Source of the DNA: Vasconcelosia minhoensis LEGE 07310
Lineage (GTDB): Bacteria; Cyanobacteriota; Cyanobacteriia; Phormidesmidales; Phormidesmidaceae
Assembly (NCBI RefSeq): GCF_015207255.1
Contig: NZ_JADEXG010000003.1
Coordinates: forward strand, 1 to 64,000
Length of the DNA stretch: 64,000 bases
Reading direction: 5' to 3'
Shown in pieces: positions 53,900-63,894 of the stretch. The notes under the pieces were generated by a model. It made no database searches. It saw only the letters and a list, made by a program, of their open reading frames with translations, and was not told where the DNA came from. Both the position numbers and the translations under genes were made by a program. Position 1 is the stretch's first letter. Each line of letters begins with the position of its first letter.

Positions 53900-55087
53900 T
53901 TACTTGGGCAGCTTATACTGGCAGACGATTCGCTTGGCGTATTCGGGCACGTGCTGCTCTAGCTTCTCAGGATGGTTGCGCTGGGTATACAGATAGTTGC
54001 GGGTAAAGTGGGAGTCAATGGAGAAGCGGGCGTACTCCAGCCCTTTGGGACCGACCTTTTCAATCACCACGCCCATCAGCTGAGCGGCCCACATCGGCAG
54101 GGTGACGCCTTTGTCGTAGGCAGGGATGCTATTTTGGACGGCCTGTTTGCGATCGCCCTTGGCCATTACCGGCTGCGTCTCTAGCTGCTCCATGACGATA
54201 TCGAGCATTTCCTGTCCAGTTTCATTCCGCACCACGAGCCACTGCCAGCCAAAGGGCGCGCCCATGTAGCCCACTACCAGATCGGCCAGCGAGTTGACGT
54301 AGTCAAAGCAGCTCATACAGGACGGGGCAAATACGTCCTTGAGCTGATTGGTCTTGAGGCCAAAGAACGGCACTTTCTCAATCGAGCCGTCCTCATGCTT
54401 AAAGTGGACTCGGAAATCCTGCATAAACTCGTAATGCACCACCGTTTCGGGCGAACGGCTGGTCGTATCCAAGAATTTTTGCAGGCCCTCGCGGGTGACG
54501 TTATCGACGCAGGGGGTTCCCAGCACATAGAGCTTCTCCAGCCCTAATTTATCCTGAACGGACCGCAGCGCCTGGATCTGACAGCCGACGCCAATCACCA
54601 GCAGCCGCTTCATCCCCGACTGCTCTACCTGTTCTAGAACTGATAGGTTGGGCGAAAGCGTCGGCTTATTCACCCGGGCCGCCAGAATTTCCTCCGGCGT
54701 TCTGGCAATCACCGGCATCGGCTGAAACCGGTCGGCTTCGGAATTCTGCACGCAGACGACGCCTTCTACCAGGCCCCGATTCAGCATTTCAATCGCTGTC
54801 GTGCTGACGATGCCGGTCCACTGTGCCCCCTCAATCGGCTGCTGCTTGCGAGCGGCCATCATCTGCTGATGCACGCCAAAATAGAGGTCGTCTTCACTAT
54901 CCAAATCGCGGCTGCGACCGTGGGCAGCGGTCTCTAGGTCGGCCACCTGCTGGTTGATAAAGGCGCAGGCCTCTTTGACATAGTGAATATAGTGGGTATC
55001 GCAGAGCCCACATTCGCTACAGAGTTCTTTGGCCGGGCGGGGCGCCCCCGGCTTCAGGGCTTTGGCTTTCTTGTGCGCCAGCGTCAT
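53900..55087 (-). CDS. bciB: Ferredoxin-dependent divinyl (proto)chlorophyllide 8-vinyl reductase
   Basis: BciB reduces the 8-vinyl group of divinyl chlorophyllide in chlorophyll synthesis. The 395-residue protein is of the FrhB type (F420-hydrogenase beta-subunit fold) with iron-sulfur cysteines: CSECGLC (Cys23, Cys26, Cys29), further Cys in GVGCQIQALR, VLGTPCVDN and FAPSCMSCFDY. These match the cyanobacterial Slr1923-type reductase and the related 7-hydroxymethyl chlorophyll a reductase. Role assignment rests on the cyanobacterial context. The response regulator gene follows five bases later. Confidence 0.88.
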   Translation of the reverse strand: MTLAHKKAKALKPGAPRPAKELCSECGLCDTHYIHYVKEACAFINQQVADLETAAHGRSRDLDSEDDLYFGVHQQMMAARKQQPIEGAQWTGIVSTTAIEMLNRGLVEGVVCVQNSEADRFQPMPVIARTPEEILAARVNKPTLSPNLSVLEQVEQSGMKRLLVIGVGCQIQALRSVQDKLGLEKLYVLGTPCVDNVTREGLQKFLDTTSRSPETVVHYEFMQDFRVHFKHEDGSIEKVPFFGLKTNQLKDVFAPSCMSCFDYVNSLADLVVGYMGAPFGWQWLVVRNETGQEMLDIVMEQLETQPVMAKGDRKQAVQNSIPAYDKGVTLPMWAAQLMGVVIEKVGPKGLEYARFSIDSHFTRNYLYTQRNHPEKLEQHVPEYAKRIVCQYKLPK

Positions 55088-55201
55088 CGAATGTCAGCTT
55101 CCAAAAATTCACTTATGATCACGATACCGCAAGGCTCGGTTGATTTACCCGGCCGTAATCGTTGGTAAAGCAATCGGTCGAACCGTTTTCTTTCAATATC
55201 T

Positions 55202-56029
55202 ATGCCCGAAGGTCCTGAAATTCGCAAAGCCGCCGATCGGGTTGAACGCGCGATCGCGCCCTACCCCGTTAGCGAAATCTTCTTCGCCTTCGACCACCTC
55301 AAGCCCTACGCCGAGAAGCTGACGGGTCGTCAGATTGAGGCCGTCCAGACCCACGGCAAGGCGATGCTAATCCGTTTTGATAACGACCTGAGCATCTATA
55401 GCCACAATCAGCTCTACGGTAAGTGGATGGTGCGGAATACCTATAACTATCCCGAGACTAACCGTCAGCTGCGGCTGGCGATTCACAATGAAAAAAAGTC
55501 GGCCCTGCTCTACAGCGCTTCTGACATAGCTGTGCTGACGCCGCCGGAAGTTGAGCAGCATCCCTTCCTGAGTAAGCTCGGCCCTGATGTGCTCGACCGG
55601 ACGCTGACGCCCCAGGCAATTCAAGACCTGCTCAAATCTCGCTCCCATCAGCGCCGCCAGTTCACTACCCTGTTTTTAGACCAGCATTTTCTGGCAGGTG
55701 TGGGCAACTACCTGCGCAGCGAAATCCTGTTTGTCGCCCGCCAGCATCCCCGCCGCAAGCCGGTGGACTGTAGCGATGAGGAACTTTTGGCTTTGGGGGA
55801 GGCCGCGATCGCGGTGCCCTACCAGTCCTACCAGTACAGCGGCATCACTAACGACCTTGACCTTGCCAACCGACTCAAGGCCGAAGGCGTTTCCCGACGG
55901 CAGTATCGCCACTGGGTCTTCAATCGCGACGGCAAGCCCTGCTACGTCTGCGGCACGCCGATTTGTAAAGACTTTGCCAGCAGTCGGCGATTTTACTACT
56001 GTCCCGTCTGTCAGTCTTTAGATGATTAG
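55202..56029 (+). CDS. nei: Endonuclease VIII-type DNA glycosylase
   Basis: A 275-residue Fpg/Nei glycosylase-lyase that removes oxidised bases and nicks the abasic site. The N-terminus is the catalytic MPEGPEIRK (Pro2, Glu3), with Lys53 in HGKAML. The H2TH domain is at about 125-215 (FLAGVGNYLRSEILF), and a C-terminal zinc finger (CYVCGTPI, then YYCPVCQS). The glycine after the start and the YGKW segment place it nearer to Nei than MutM. Its last four bases overlap the convergent cobS gene. Confidence 0.9.
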   Translation: MPEGPEIRKAADRVERAIAPYPVSEIFFAFDHLKPYAEKLTGRQIEAVQTHGKAMLIRFDNDLSIYSHNQLYGKWMVRNTYNYPETNRQLRLAIHNEKKSALLYSASDIAVLTPPEVEQHPFLSKLGPDVLDRTLTPQAIQDLLKSRSHQRRQFTTLFLDQHFLAGVGNYLRSEILFVARQHPRRKPVDCSDEELLALGEAAIAVPYQSYQYSGITNDLDLANRLKAEGVSRRQYRHWVFNRDGKPCYVCGTPICKDFASSRRFYYCPVCQSLDD

Positions 56030-56796
56030 ACGCTGGTACCAATAGTCAGACAGCAGAATACCAGCGCTTCAGTCCATTCCACCACCGCCCCGTAGGTGTC
56101 GCCCGTATGGCCGCCCAGCTTGCGGTCAAAGTAGGCCGCCAATATCATCGACCCGCCCCAGCCGCCGATTAGAGAAAGCCCAATCGGCAGCCAGGACACC
56201 CAGCCCAGCAGCCCCAGCAGTCCGGTCAGGCCCAGCAGTCCCAGTCCACTGGGTAGCGTATCCCGGCCTGACCGAATCGCCTTTTGATGAAACGCACCCT
56301 TGCCCTCGGGTCGGAGATAGTCATACCGGGCGATCGCCCACTGCTGGCCCCAGCGGCCCCAGCCCGCCGCCACCATCAGGGCAAAGGCGCGGTATTGGGG
56401 CAGCGAGGCTAGGGCAGTCACCTTTAGCAGCAGCAGCGCGATCGCGGCCATTCCCCCAAATGCGCCCATATGACTATCGGCCATCACCGCCAGCCGCCGC
56501 TGCGGTGGCACCGCTAGTCCGTCTGCCGTATCCATCACACCGTCTAAGTGCAGGCCGCCGGTCAGCGCCAGCCAACCCATCACAATCAGCGCACTACGAA
56601 CCAGCAGTGGCATGTGCAGCAGTCCCAGCAGCCCATCGGCCAGGCCCAGCCCAAGGGCTAATACAACGCCGACCAGCGGGGCGAACTGCGCGGTGCGCTC
56701 AAAGGCGACGGGCCAGCTTGCAGGCAGCGGCAGGCAGGTGTAGAACATCAGCGCGCCGTTCCAGTGGGAGAGCGCGATCGCCAATCGATTAGGCAT
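56026..56796 (-). CDS. cobS: Adenosylcobinamide-GDP ribazoletransferase
   Basis: CobS joins adenosylcobinamide-GDP with alpha-ribazole in the last steps of cobalamin (or pseudocobalamin) synthesis, in the membrane. The protein has about seven helices. Core family motifs: FYTCLPLP, GGLHLDGVMDTADGLA, DSHMGAFGGMAAIALLLLK, and TGDTYGAVVEWTEALVF. ATG 56796 (MPNRLAIALSHWNG) is preferred, giving 256 residues; the frame is open to 56832. It overlaps the convergent nei end by four bases. No B12 riboswitch was seen upstream. Confidence 0.92.
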   Translation of the reverse strand: MPNRLAIALSHWNGALMFYTCLPLPASWPVAFERTAQFAPLVGVVLALGLGLADGLLGLLHMPLLVRSALIVMGWLALTGGLHLDGVMDTADGLAVPPQRRLAVMADSHMGAFGGMAAIALLLLKVTALASLPQYRAFALMVAAGWGRWGQQWAIARYDYLRPEGKGAFHQKAIRSGRDTLPSGLGLLGLTGLLGLLGWVSWLPIGLSLIGGWGGSMILAAYFDRKLGGHTGDTYGAVVEWTEALVFCCLTIGTSV

Positions 56797-56832
56797 CACT
56801 CTTTTCTCTGTAACCTTCCATATCGACGCCAA

Positions 56833-57180
56833 GGTTTGATTAGGTCGGTAAGGGTAGTTTGTTGGAGCGGTTTACAGTTCGTCCACCAGGGTGGCTAAAT
56901 CCGCTAACAGATAGATATCTTTAAGCACAGACATTTGCTAAAACGAGAAATCTAAGTGCTATCGGTTTTTCCATCGAGTAGAGCGTCTTAGCGACTTTTT
57001 GACACAAATTTAGACGAGCTTTAATAAAGCTTAAAGTGTAGGTCGTTGTCTGCAAAATCCGCAAAAACAAGCATTCCATACCCCGTAAATTCGTATATCT
57101 TGGGTATAGATTTCACCGACGACCGCCGCTTCAAACGAGCCTTGCGCGATTTTGCCTGGTGGTTACCCTAAAACTATTCT
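56833..57180. other. Intergenic region between cobS and the next gene
   Basis: This 348-base divergent spacer holds no firm gene. A 20-codon minus-strand frame (56872-56934) reads MSVLKDIYLLADLATLVDEL; it may be a leader peptide or a relic. A small AGCTTTAATAAAGCT hairpin is at 57018-57032. No cobalamin-riboswitch signature could be found upstream of cobS. Confidence 0.4.
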
Positions 57181-57630
57181 ATGAGCTATCCCCATTCCAG
57201 CGACGTCCCCCTTCCTGCCCCCTGTCTTGTCGATCAGGGTGTCATCGTTAGCAAAGCTGATATGCTAAGGCTGCTGCGCGGGCTAGGCCGAGTTCGCTAC
57301 ATTCACGAACAAGACGAACAGGCGACTAGCCAGGGCGAAGGCTACGTGGTCGAAATTTTTTCTGACCCGCAGCAGGCGACTCTAGTCGCTAACTGTAGCC
57401 TTTACATCAACGTTTACAGTTTTGACTATTTAGAAATGGGCCAGTCTGAGCAAACGCCTTATTTTGACTTGGTTCAGGTTCATCGCCGTCTCCGACTCAT
57501 TCCGCTATCGAATCCGCTGCAAGAGCAGGCCAGCCGCCACATCAACGCCGCTGCTCTAGAAGCGATGGTCACTGAAGCCCTTTCTGCCAGCTGGGATGCC
57601 TGCCTGGATGACGACGGTCTGCCTTCCTAA
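57181..57630 (+). CDS. Conserved cyanobacterial hypothetical protein
   Basis: A 149-residue soluble protein from ATG 57181. After a short disordered start it reads VIVSKADMLRLLRGLGRVRY, then a beta-rich segment (YVVEIFSDPQQATLVANCSLYINVYSFDYLEM as two strands). It ends in a helical tail. This looks like a cyanobacterial ortholog group without a named domain. It is 85 bases before tgt on the same strand, and possibly cotranscribed with tgt and psbK. Confidence 0.7.
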   Translation: MSYPHSSDVPLPAPCLVDQGVIVSKADMLRLLRGLGRVRYIHEQDEQATSQGEGYVVEIFSDPQQATLVANCSLYINVYSFDYLEMGQSEQTPYFDLVQVHRRLRLIPLSNPLQEQASRHINAAALEAMVTEALSASWDACLDDDGLPS

Positions 57631-57715
57631 CATAGGCTTTAGAAGCAGGCTTTAGGCCGAGGCTTTGGCTGCTATTGTGGCAGTGAGGCTTCACTTTTGT
57701 GCTTAGGATAGGACA

Positions 57716-58873
57716 TTGCCCGCCAAATTTTCGTTTCAGTGCCAGGCCCAGTGCAGCCATACGCAGGCTAGGGCCGGTACGTTCCATACGCCCCATGGTC
57801 CCGTCCATACGCCTCGCTTTATGCCGGTGGGTACCCTGGCAAATGTCAAAACGGTGACGCCGGCTCAGCTCCAGGCAGCTGGGGCAGAAATGGTGCTGGC
57901 TAATACCTATCACCTCCACCTCCAGCCGGGCGAAGACCTGATTGCTGAAGCGGGCGGGCTGCATTCCTTTATGGCCTGGCCCGGCCCAATCCTGACCGAT
58001 TCGGGCGGGTTTCAGGTCTTCAGCCTGAGCAAAATTCGCACCATCTCCGAAGACGGCGTCGTTTTTCGCTCCCCCCGCGATGGCCGTCTGATCGAGATGT
58101 CTCCAGAGCATTCCATCCATATTCAAAACCAGCTCGGGGCCGATGTAATTATGGCCTTCGACGAATGCCCGCCCTATCCAGCCGATCGGGAAGCCGTAAT
58201 CGCCGCCACCGACCGCACCTATAGCTGGCTGAAGCGCTGTATCCAAGCCCATCAGCGATCTGACCAGGCGCTGTTTGGCATTGTCCAAGGCGGCGTCCAT
58301 CTGGATCTGCGTCAAGCCGCTGCTGAGCAGCTGGCCCAGCTAGATTTGCCGGGATACGCCATCGGCGGCGTCAGCGTGGGGGAGCCGCCCGAGCTGATCA
58401 AAAAAATTGTCAAAGCCACGACGCCGCTGCTGCCGCCTGATCGACCCCGCTACCTGATGGGGGTGGGGACCTACCGGGAAATGGCCCAAGCGATCGCGAG
58501 CGGCATCGACCTGTTTGACTGTGTGATTCCCACCCGCCTAGGCCGTCATGGCGCGGCCCTGGTACGGGGCGAACGCTGGAATCTGAAGAACGCCCGCTTC
58601 CGCCGCGACCTGACGCCGATGGATGCCGACTGCCCCTGCTACACCTGCCAAAACTTCAGCCGCGCCTATCTCTGCCATCTGATTCACGCCCAGGAGCTGT
58701 TGGGTTACACACTGATATCAATTCACAACATCACCGAGCTGATTCGGTTTACTCAGCAGATCCGCCAGGCTATTTTGCAAGACCGCTTCGCAGAGCAGTT
58801 TCAAGCCTGGCTACAGCCGTTAGAAAAGGGACAATCATCAGCCGATTTGACGCAGAGCGGGCGAGAAGCATGA
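57716..58873 (+). CDS. tgt: Queuine tRNA-ribosyltransferase
   Basis: Tgt replaces G34 with preQ1 in tRNAs with GUN anticodons. The start is TTG 57716 with AGGA eight bases before it; 385 residues. The catalytic residues are visible: Asp95 in [11 protein letters not shown] (general acid/base) and Asp268 in LFDCVIPTR (nucleophile). The C-terminal zinc site is CPCYTC with the distal His in LIHAQELLG. Next downstream is psbK, the arrangement known from several cyanobacteria. Confidence 0.96.
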   Translation: MPAKFSFQCQAQCSHTQARAGTFHTPHGPVHTPRFMPVGTLANVKTVTPAQLQAAGAEMVLANTYHLHLQPGEDLIAEAGGLHSFMAWPGPILTDSGGFQVFSLSKIRTISEDGVVFRSPRDGRLIEMSPEHSIHIQNQLGADVIMAFDECPPYPADREAVIAATDRTYSWLKRCIQAHQRSDQALFGIVQGGVHLDLRQAAAEQLAQLDLPGYAIGGVSVGEPPELIKKIVKATTPLLPPDRPRYLMGVGTYREMAQAIASGIDLFDCVIPTRLGRHGAALVRGERWNLKNARFRRDLTPMDADCPCYTCQNFSRAYLCHLIHAQELLGYTLISIHNITELIRFTQQIRQAILQDRFAEQFQAWLQPLEKGQSSADLTQSGREA

Positions 58874-58925
58874 TAAAATTTGAAGCAATTATTAAACTTA
58901 TTTTTTGAGAGAGGTTAACGTCTCC

Positions 58926-59060
58926 ATGGAAGCTGCCCTACTCGCCACGCTGCCCGAAGCCTACCAGCCCTTTGGTCCCCTGATCGATATTCTGCCGCTG
59001 CTTCCGCTCTTTTTCCTTTTGCTGGCCTTCGTCTGGCAAGCCGCAGTCGGGTTTAGGTAG
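58926..59060 (+). CDS. psbK: Photosystem II reaction centre protein K
   Basis: PsbK is a small subunit of the photosystem II core that stabilises plastoquinone and CP43 binding. The 44-residue frame starts [19 protein letters not shown] and has the single membrane helix [20 protein letters not shown], ending VGFR. The N-terminal eight or so residues are the removable leader and LPEAYQPF marks the mature start. It lies 52 bases after tgt behind GAGAGAGG. The stop at 59058 is directly followed by a Uma2 relic in the same frame. Confidence 0.96.
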   Translation: MEAALLATLPEAYQPFGPLIDILPLLPLFFLLLAFVWQAAVGFR

Positions 59061-59297
59061 ACGATTTGGGCGAGGCGCGATCATTGCCTTGACCATGGCG
59101 CTCAGATGGGCTGGCTGATTGACCCCGATGAACAAACTGTTTTTGTGTATTTACCAGAACGACGGCTGGAGGTATTTGACCGGTCAGAACAGCGCCTGCC
59201 CGTTCCTGCCTTTGCCAGCGAGCTGGGTTTGACGGTAGGCGCTGTGTTGGGTTGGCTCCTGGAATGGCGGACTTCAGGCGGATTTCAATTCGACTAA
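59061..59297 (+). pseudogene. C-terminal relic of a Uma2-family gene
   Basis: After the psbK stop the same frame reads DHGAQMGWLIDPDEQTVFVY, then LPVPAFASELGLTVGAVLGWL to 59297. This is the ending of Uma2-family (restriction-endonuclease-fold) proteins (ENGAQLGWLIDP, LTVGDLFGWL). The catalytic N-terminal two-thirds are absent. ATG 59106 could start a 63-codon ORF but it would lack the active site. The end overlaps the convergent DUF697 gene by four bases. Confidence 0.85.
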
Positions 59298-59857
59298 AGG
59301 CGAGACAGCAGTTCTTTTTTCTTGGCTTGAAACTCTTCTTCGGTAAGGATGCCTTGGTCTTTGAGCTTGCCGAGCTGTTCTAGGGCCTGATAGACTTTGG
59401 CAGCGTCGTCGCCTTTCTCATTCTCTAGGTCAGAGACGTAGGTTTTGCCGCGTTCAAAAGCCGAGTCGTAGGCGGTTCTGAGCTGTTCTTCGACAAAATT
59501 GTTGAGCGTGCCGGAATTTGAGAAATGACTGATCGCAACCTGGCCGACGGCATAGGTGGACGCACCCGAGGTCAGGGCCATGGAAGCGCCACCAAGTAAC
59601 GTGCCAACGCCGGGAATAGTTTTGATGAAGCTGGCCCCAAGGCGAGCTAAGGTCGTGCCGGTCAGGGCTGAGACAAAGGCTTTGCCGGTGCTTCTCGAAT
59701 ATTCAACGCCGTAGAGGTGGGCCAGCTGCTGGAGCATCTCCAGCTGGATGGCGGTGACGGCGGCAAAGTCAACTAAGGGAATGGGGATAAGGCCGCCGCC
59801 GACTGACCACAGCACGTGGGACTGGATGATTGATTCTGCTTCGGTGCGCTGGCTCAT
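59294..59857 (-). CDS. DUF697 membrane protein with C-terminal SHOCT domain
   Basis: A 187-residue protein from ATG 59857 (AAGGGAG at a proper distance; ATG 59863 is too close to it). The DUF697 region (about 5-120) has hydrophobic helices (GGGLIPIPLVDFAAVTAIQLEML, GTTLARLGASFIKTIPGVGT, in pieces). A SHOCT domain ends the protein (ALEQLGKLKDQGILTEEEF, QAKKKELLSR). SHOCT segments mediate oligomerisation or recruitment. DUF697 proteins accompany GTPases and stress roles. The exact function is not known. Confidence 0.85.
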   Translation of the reverse strand: MSQRTEAESIIQSHVLWSVGGGLIPIPLVDFAAVTAIQLEMLQQLAHLYGVEYSRSTGKAFVSALTGTTLARLGASFIKTIPGVGTLLGGASMALTSGASTYAVGQVAISHFSNSGTLNNFVEEQLRTAYDSAFERGKTYVSDLENEKGDDAAKVYQALEQLGKLKDQGILTEEEFQAKKKELLSRL

Positions 59858-60082
59858 GAACATGACTCCCTTAGAAGGACGACGTTTGACCGTATTCTAG
59901 CCAGCCTTTTTTTGGGCCAGCATCCTGATAAACACCGGCTTGTTTCATTCTTGATTTATGGCCGATCGGGTTTTGCGATCGCGAACCCGTATCCTCAGTT
60001 TTTGCAGATGATTCGCAGATGATTTGCAGGTCAGCTGGGCACTCTAACCCCGAGACCCGTTTGCCGTCATTCACCGATTATT

Positions 60083-61624
60083 ATGCCGTTTGCTGCCAGC
60101 GTTCGTCAGTTTCAGACCCTGGTGATGTCGTTTCACCCCGTGATTGTGATGGAAACGGTGGAGGAAGAGCGGGTGCAGAATTTGCTCAATAAGGCGACCC
60201 TAGATATGCAGCTGCCCGTCTTTGAATGGAGCATTGCCCAGGGGCTCTGCCGGTTAGACGGAAACTCCCTCAATCGCTGGCAAAACGAATATGCACCGCC
60301 GGGCACCCATCGACCCCAGGCGCTGGAAAATACCGAAAACCCGCTGGAAATGCTGCGGCATATTCAGCAGCTCAACTATCGGGCGATCTACTGGCTCAAA
60401 GATTTTGCCACCCAGCTGGACGATGGGGTGGCGAGTCGCCTGTTTCGCGAAGTGGCCCATCAGTTTGCCTATAATCAGTCGGCACTGGTGGTGACCGGCG
60501 AGCGGGTTTCCCTACCGCGCGAGGTGGCCCACGAGGCGGTGTATTTTGATATGCCGCTGCCGGATCGCGACGAGCTGCGGGAAGCGATCACCCAGGCCGT
60601 GCAGTCGCTCAAAGGAAAAATTAGAGTCAATATCACTCCCGAAGAGCTCCAGGGACTGGTGCGCACCGCCCAGGGGATGACCCTGAAGCAGACCAAAAAA
60701 GCGATCGCGTTTGCCGCCCTGGAAGACGGGCAGCTCACCGCTAGCGACATCGACCGGGTGCTGGAACGCAAAACCCAGATTATCCACGAAACTGGCCTGC
60801 TTGACTACATTCCGTTAGAAAAAAATAAGGCGCAGCTAGGCGGTTTTGACCACCTAAAGCTTTGGCTAGCCAGGGCACGGGTCGGCTTCGGCGAGCAGGC
60901 CCGCAGCTTTCACCTGACGCCGCCTAAGGGCATTTTGATTGTCGGCATTCAGGGCTGTGGCAAATCCCTGGCAGCCAAAACCATCGCCCAGGAATGGGGC
61001 ATGCCGCTGCTCAAGCTCGACGCCGGTCGCCTCTACGATAAATACATCGGCGGCTCTGAGAAAAACTTTCGCCAGGCGGTATCGCTGGCAGAGAAAATGG
61101 CCCCCGCCGTGCTCTGGATTGACGAAATTGAAAAAAGTATGGGCAACACCCAGAGCGATGCCGATGGCGGGCTGAGCCGTCGTCTGTTTGGCTCGTTTCT
61201 GACCTGGCTACAGGAAAAGTCCCAGGAAGTGTTCGTGGTTGCCACCGCCAATGACCTGTTCCAGCTGCCGCCGGAGCTGCTGCGCAAGGGCCGCTTCGAC
61301 GAAATTTTCTTTGTTGACCTGCCCGATGCCCAGGACCGGGCGGCGATCTTTCAAATTCACCTGCTGCGCCACCGCCAGGACCCGGCTCGATTTGACCTGC
61401 CGCAGCTGGTGCAGGCGACCGACGGCTTCAGCGGGGCTGAGATTGAGCAGGTGATTATTACCAGCCTCTATCAAGCGATCTACGAGCGCTGCCCGGTGAA
61501 TACGGCGCTTTTAATTCAAGCAGTCAAGGCAACGGTGCCGCTGTCGGTTTCTCGCCGGGAAGATATTCATCGGCTGCGCAACGTGGCCCAGGAGCGGTTC
61601 GTCAAGGTTAAATCGTCTGGCTAA
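60083..61624 (+). CDS. ycf46: AAA ATPase Ycf46
   Basis: Ycf46 is a conserved AAA ATPase encoded also in red-algal plastids and linked to inorganic-carbon use in cyanobacteria. The 513-residue protein has the family's N-terminal domain (about 1-245, [24 protein letters not shown]) and one AAA domain (about 250-505). Walker A is GIQGCGKS (288-295), Walker B VLWIDE (343-348), and the arginine-finger region reads [12 protein letters not shown]. The length and order fit Ycf46 rather than FtsH or Cdc48. Confidence 0.92.
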   Translation: MPFAASVRQFQTLVMSFHPVIVMETVEEERVQNLLNKATLDMQLPVFEWSIAQGLCRLDGNSLNRWQNEYAPPGTHRPQALENTENPLEMLRHIQQLNYRAIYWLKDFATQLDDGVASRLFREVAHQFAYNQSALVVTGERVSLPREVAHEAVYFDMPLPDRDELREAITQAVQSLKGKIRVNITPEELQGLVRTAQGMTLKQTKKAIAFAALEDGQLTASDIDRVLERKTQIIHETGLLDYIPLEKNKAQLGGFDHLKLWLARARVGFGEQARSFHLTPPKGILIVGIQGCGKSLAAKTIAQEWGMPLLKLDAGRLYDKYIGGSEKNFRQAVSLAEKMAPAVLWIDEIEKSMGNTQSDADGGLSRRLFGSFLTWLQEKSQEVFVVATANDLFQLPPELLRKGRFDEIFFVDLPDAQDRAAIFQIHLLRHRQDPARFDLPQLVQATDGFSGAEIEQVIITSLYQAIYERCPVNTALLIQAVKATVPLSVSRREDIHRLRNVAQERFVKVKSSG

Positions 61625-61627
61625 ACC

Positions 61628-62725
61628 TTAGGGACTGTTCCGGTCTGACAGCGGCAGCGCCAGCTGTAAATGCTCTACTCGCTGCGCCCCCTGAGCTAGG
61701 TTGGAAATCGAGATCCCCAGCAGCCGCACGGCCTGCTGCCGGTCTAGATGCAGCAGCAGCAGCCGTTCAGCCGTGTTATAGATTAAAGCCCTATCGCCAA
61801 ACGGCTCAGCTAAGGTGCAGCTCCGCGTCATTTGCTGATAGCTGGCATATTTTACCTTCAGCGTCAGCGTGTGACCGTAGCGCTGGTGGTGGTCGAGGCG
61901 GTCTTTGACCGTCTGCGCGATCGCGCTCAGCTGTTCCCTCATTTGCGTCAGATCTCGCAAATCCTCGGCGAAGGACTGTTCCGCGCCGACTGACTTGCGG
62001 ATGCGGTTGGGGTTCACCAGGCGGTCATCCTGAGCTCGGGCTACAAGGTAGTAAAATCGCCCCGCTTTGCCAAAGCGCTGAGTCAGCTCGGCTTCGGGCC
62101 ACTGCTTCAGGTCAGCACCGGTATGGATGCCTAGGGCCGCCATCTTGCGGGCGGTGGCCGGGCCGATGCCGTGAAACTTTTGAATGGGTAAACCCTCAAC
62201 GAACGCCTTGGCCTGGGTGGGGGCAATCAGGTGCAGCCCGTTGGGCTTATCCAGGTCGGAGGCAATTTTGGCCAGGAATTTATTAATCGAGACGCCCGCC
62301 GAGGCCGTGAGCTGGGTTTGGTCGAAGATCTCCTGCTTGATTTGACGCGCGATCGCGGTGGCCGAAGCCAGCCCAAGCTTATTCTCAGTGACGTCCAGGT
62401 AGGCTTCATCCAGCGACAGCGGCTCCACCAGGTCGGTGTAGCGCCGAAAGATGGCGCGAATCTGCTGGGAAACCGCCCGATAGGCATCAAATCGGGGTTT
62501 GACAAAAATCAGCTGGGGACAGCGCTGGGCCGCAATCCGGGCGGGCATGGCGGAATGGATGCCATACTGGCGCGCCTCATAGCTGGCGGCGGCGACAGCG
62601 CCTCGCTGCTCGGGCCTGCCCCCCACGACGATGGGCTGACCGCGATAGGGCGGATGGTCTCGCTGCTCGACCGCAGCATAGAAGGCATCCATATCAATGT
62701 GAATGATCTTGCGAGGCGTAGCCAT
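61628..62725 (-). CDS. dinB: DNA polymerase IV (Y family)
   Basis: A 365-residue translesion polymerase with the catalytic acids visible: Asp11 and Asp13 in HIDMDAFYAAVE, and Asp106-Glu107 in SLDEAYLDVT. The palm is followed by a helix-hairpin-helix thumb (FHGIGPATARKMAALGIHTG) and the little-finger domain with KYASYQQMTRS. The C-terminal clamp-binding end LPLSDR is a plausible beta-clamp motif. It is convergent with ycf46, three bases apart. Confidence 0.95.
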   Translation of the reverse strand: MATPRKIIHIDMDAFYAAVEQRDHPPYRGQPIVVGGRPEQRGAVAAASYEARQYGIHSAMPARIAAQRCPQLIFVKPRFDAYRAVSQQIRAIFRRYTDLVEPLSLDEAYLDVTENKLGLASATAIARQIKQEIFDQTQLTASAGVSINKFLAKIASDLDKPNGLHLIAPTQAKAFVEGLPIQKFHGIGPATARKMAALGIHTGADLKQWPEAELTQRFGKAGRFYYLVARAQDDRLVNPNRIRKSVGAEQSFAEDLRDLTQMREQLSAIAQTVKDRLDHHQRYGHTLTLKVKYASYQQMTRSCTLAEPFGDRALIYNTAERLLLLHLDRQQAVRLLGISISNLAQGAQRVEHLQLALPLSDRNSP

Positions 62726-62850
62726 ACCCCTGTAGTGCTTCTGTACTATCTCACTCTACTGCACCTTTGATGATTCGAATATCAGTAAATAGGACCTGTG
62801 ACGATTTGGAGTTTACCCAGTACAGTAAGTCAATATTCTATAGCTACTGA

Positions 62851-63765
62851 ATGAAGCAATATTCTCCCATCACCGTTATTTTCTATCTGATTGGTCCAGC
62901 GCTAATCATTGTCAGCCATATCGGATCGCTGCTCGTGCTGATTACGGGGCTATCGGCGGGCGCGATCGCCTGGATTATCTTTCTGTATCTCATTCGCATG
63001 CTGGCAACGACCGGCATCTACCATCGCCTGCTGACGCACAAAAGCTATCAGGCTCCCGCACCGGTACTATGGATTGGCAGTATCGTGGCAGCAGCGGCAG
63101 GGCAGATGGGACCCAGCTGGTGGAAAGCCCATCATATGGCCCATCATCGCCACGCCGACCAGGCTACGGATCCCCATTCTCCCTATGTCCCCACTCAGGG
63201 CGCAGAAGCGTTCTATCGGTCTCAGGGGGGCTGGCTGCTATCGCCTGCATTTTTCCCCGACCGGCTGCCAAGCGATGTGGAGCGCGATCGCGTCCTCTGG
63301 GTAATCGACCGGCTGCATTTTGTGCCGATGTTAGCCCTCGGGGCCGTTTCCTATACCATCGGCGGGCTAGAGTACCTGGGTGCTTTTTTCCTCAGCACAA
63401 CGCTGCTGTTCCACGGCGTCCAGACTGTCAATTCCCTGGCTCACCTCATCGGTAAGCAACCGTTCCTGACCAACGACCATAGCCGCAATAGCCGGTTCGT
63501 GGCATTCCTGACCCTGGGGGAAGGCTGGCACAATCTGCATCACGCCTTTCAGTCCTCCAGCCGTCACGGCATTACCCTTCGCGCCGGGCGGGTAGTCTAT
63601 CTCCCCGACCCCACCTTCAGTTTTATAAAAATGCTTGAGTTCTTGAAATTGGCCTCCAAGCTCAGGCTGCCTGCCGAAGCAGATTTACTGGCCCGTTCTA
63701 GAATTGAAAACTTTGAAGAGCTGACATTCTTGCCCTATAGGAAAGCCAAGCCTGCGGTGAGATAA
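62851..63765 (+). CDS. Acyl-lipid/acyl-CoA fatty acid desaturase
   Basis: A 304-residue membrane desaturase with three His boxes: HRLLTH (58-63), HMAHH (95-99), and HNLHH (227-231) in GEGWHNLHH, plus four helices. The order and spacing match Delta9-type (DesC/OLE1) enzymes that insert the first double bond, using di-iron and ferredoxin. Another regiospecificity cannot be excluded. It starts at ATG 62851 and is separated from dinB by a divergent 125-base spacer. A terminator is at 63871. Confidence 0.9.
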   Translation: MKQYSPITVIFYLIGPALIIVSHIGSLLVLITGLSAGAIAWIIFLYLIRMLATTGIYHRLLTHKSYQAPAPVLWIGSIVAAAAGQMGPSWWKAHHMAHHRHADQATDPHSPYVPTQGAEAFYRSQGGWLLSPAFFPDRLPSDVERDRVLWVIDRLHFVPMLALGAVSYTIGGLEYLGAFFLSTTLLFHGVQTVNSLAHLIGKQPFLTNDHSRNSRFVAFLTLGEGWHNLHHAFQSSSRHGITLRAGRVVYLPDPTFSFIKMLEFLKLASKLRLPAEADLLARSRIENFEELTFLPYRKAKPAVR

Positions 63766-63870
63766 GCCTGGCAACGGGGTACGGTGGCAGCTAAACAAGG
63801 TCTCATCGTGCCTTAGAAATTTTAGATTAAGTTCCAGAATCTGGAAAATTTTCCTCTTACCAAGCAATAT

Positions 63871-63894
63871 TAAAGCCTCATTCCTGAGGCTTTA
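63871..63894. terminator. Terminator hairpin after the desaturase
   Basis: TAAAGCCTCA (63871-63880) pairs exactly with TGAGGCTTTA (63885-63894) around TTCC. A-rich and T-rich flanks suggest a bidirectional terminator. No further gene can be seen from here to the window end. Confidence 0.75.

Noticed and set aside
56797-57180. Cobalamin riboswitch upstream of cobS
   Set aside because: I looked for the conserved B12-box and could not find it on the minus strand.
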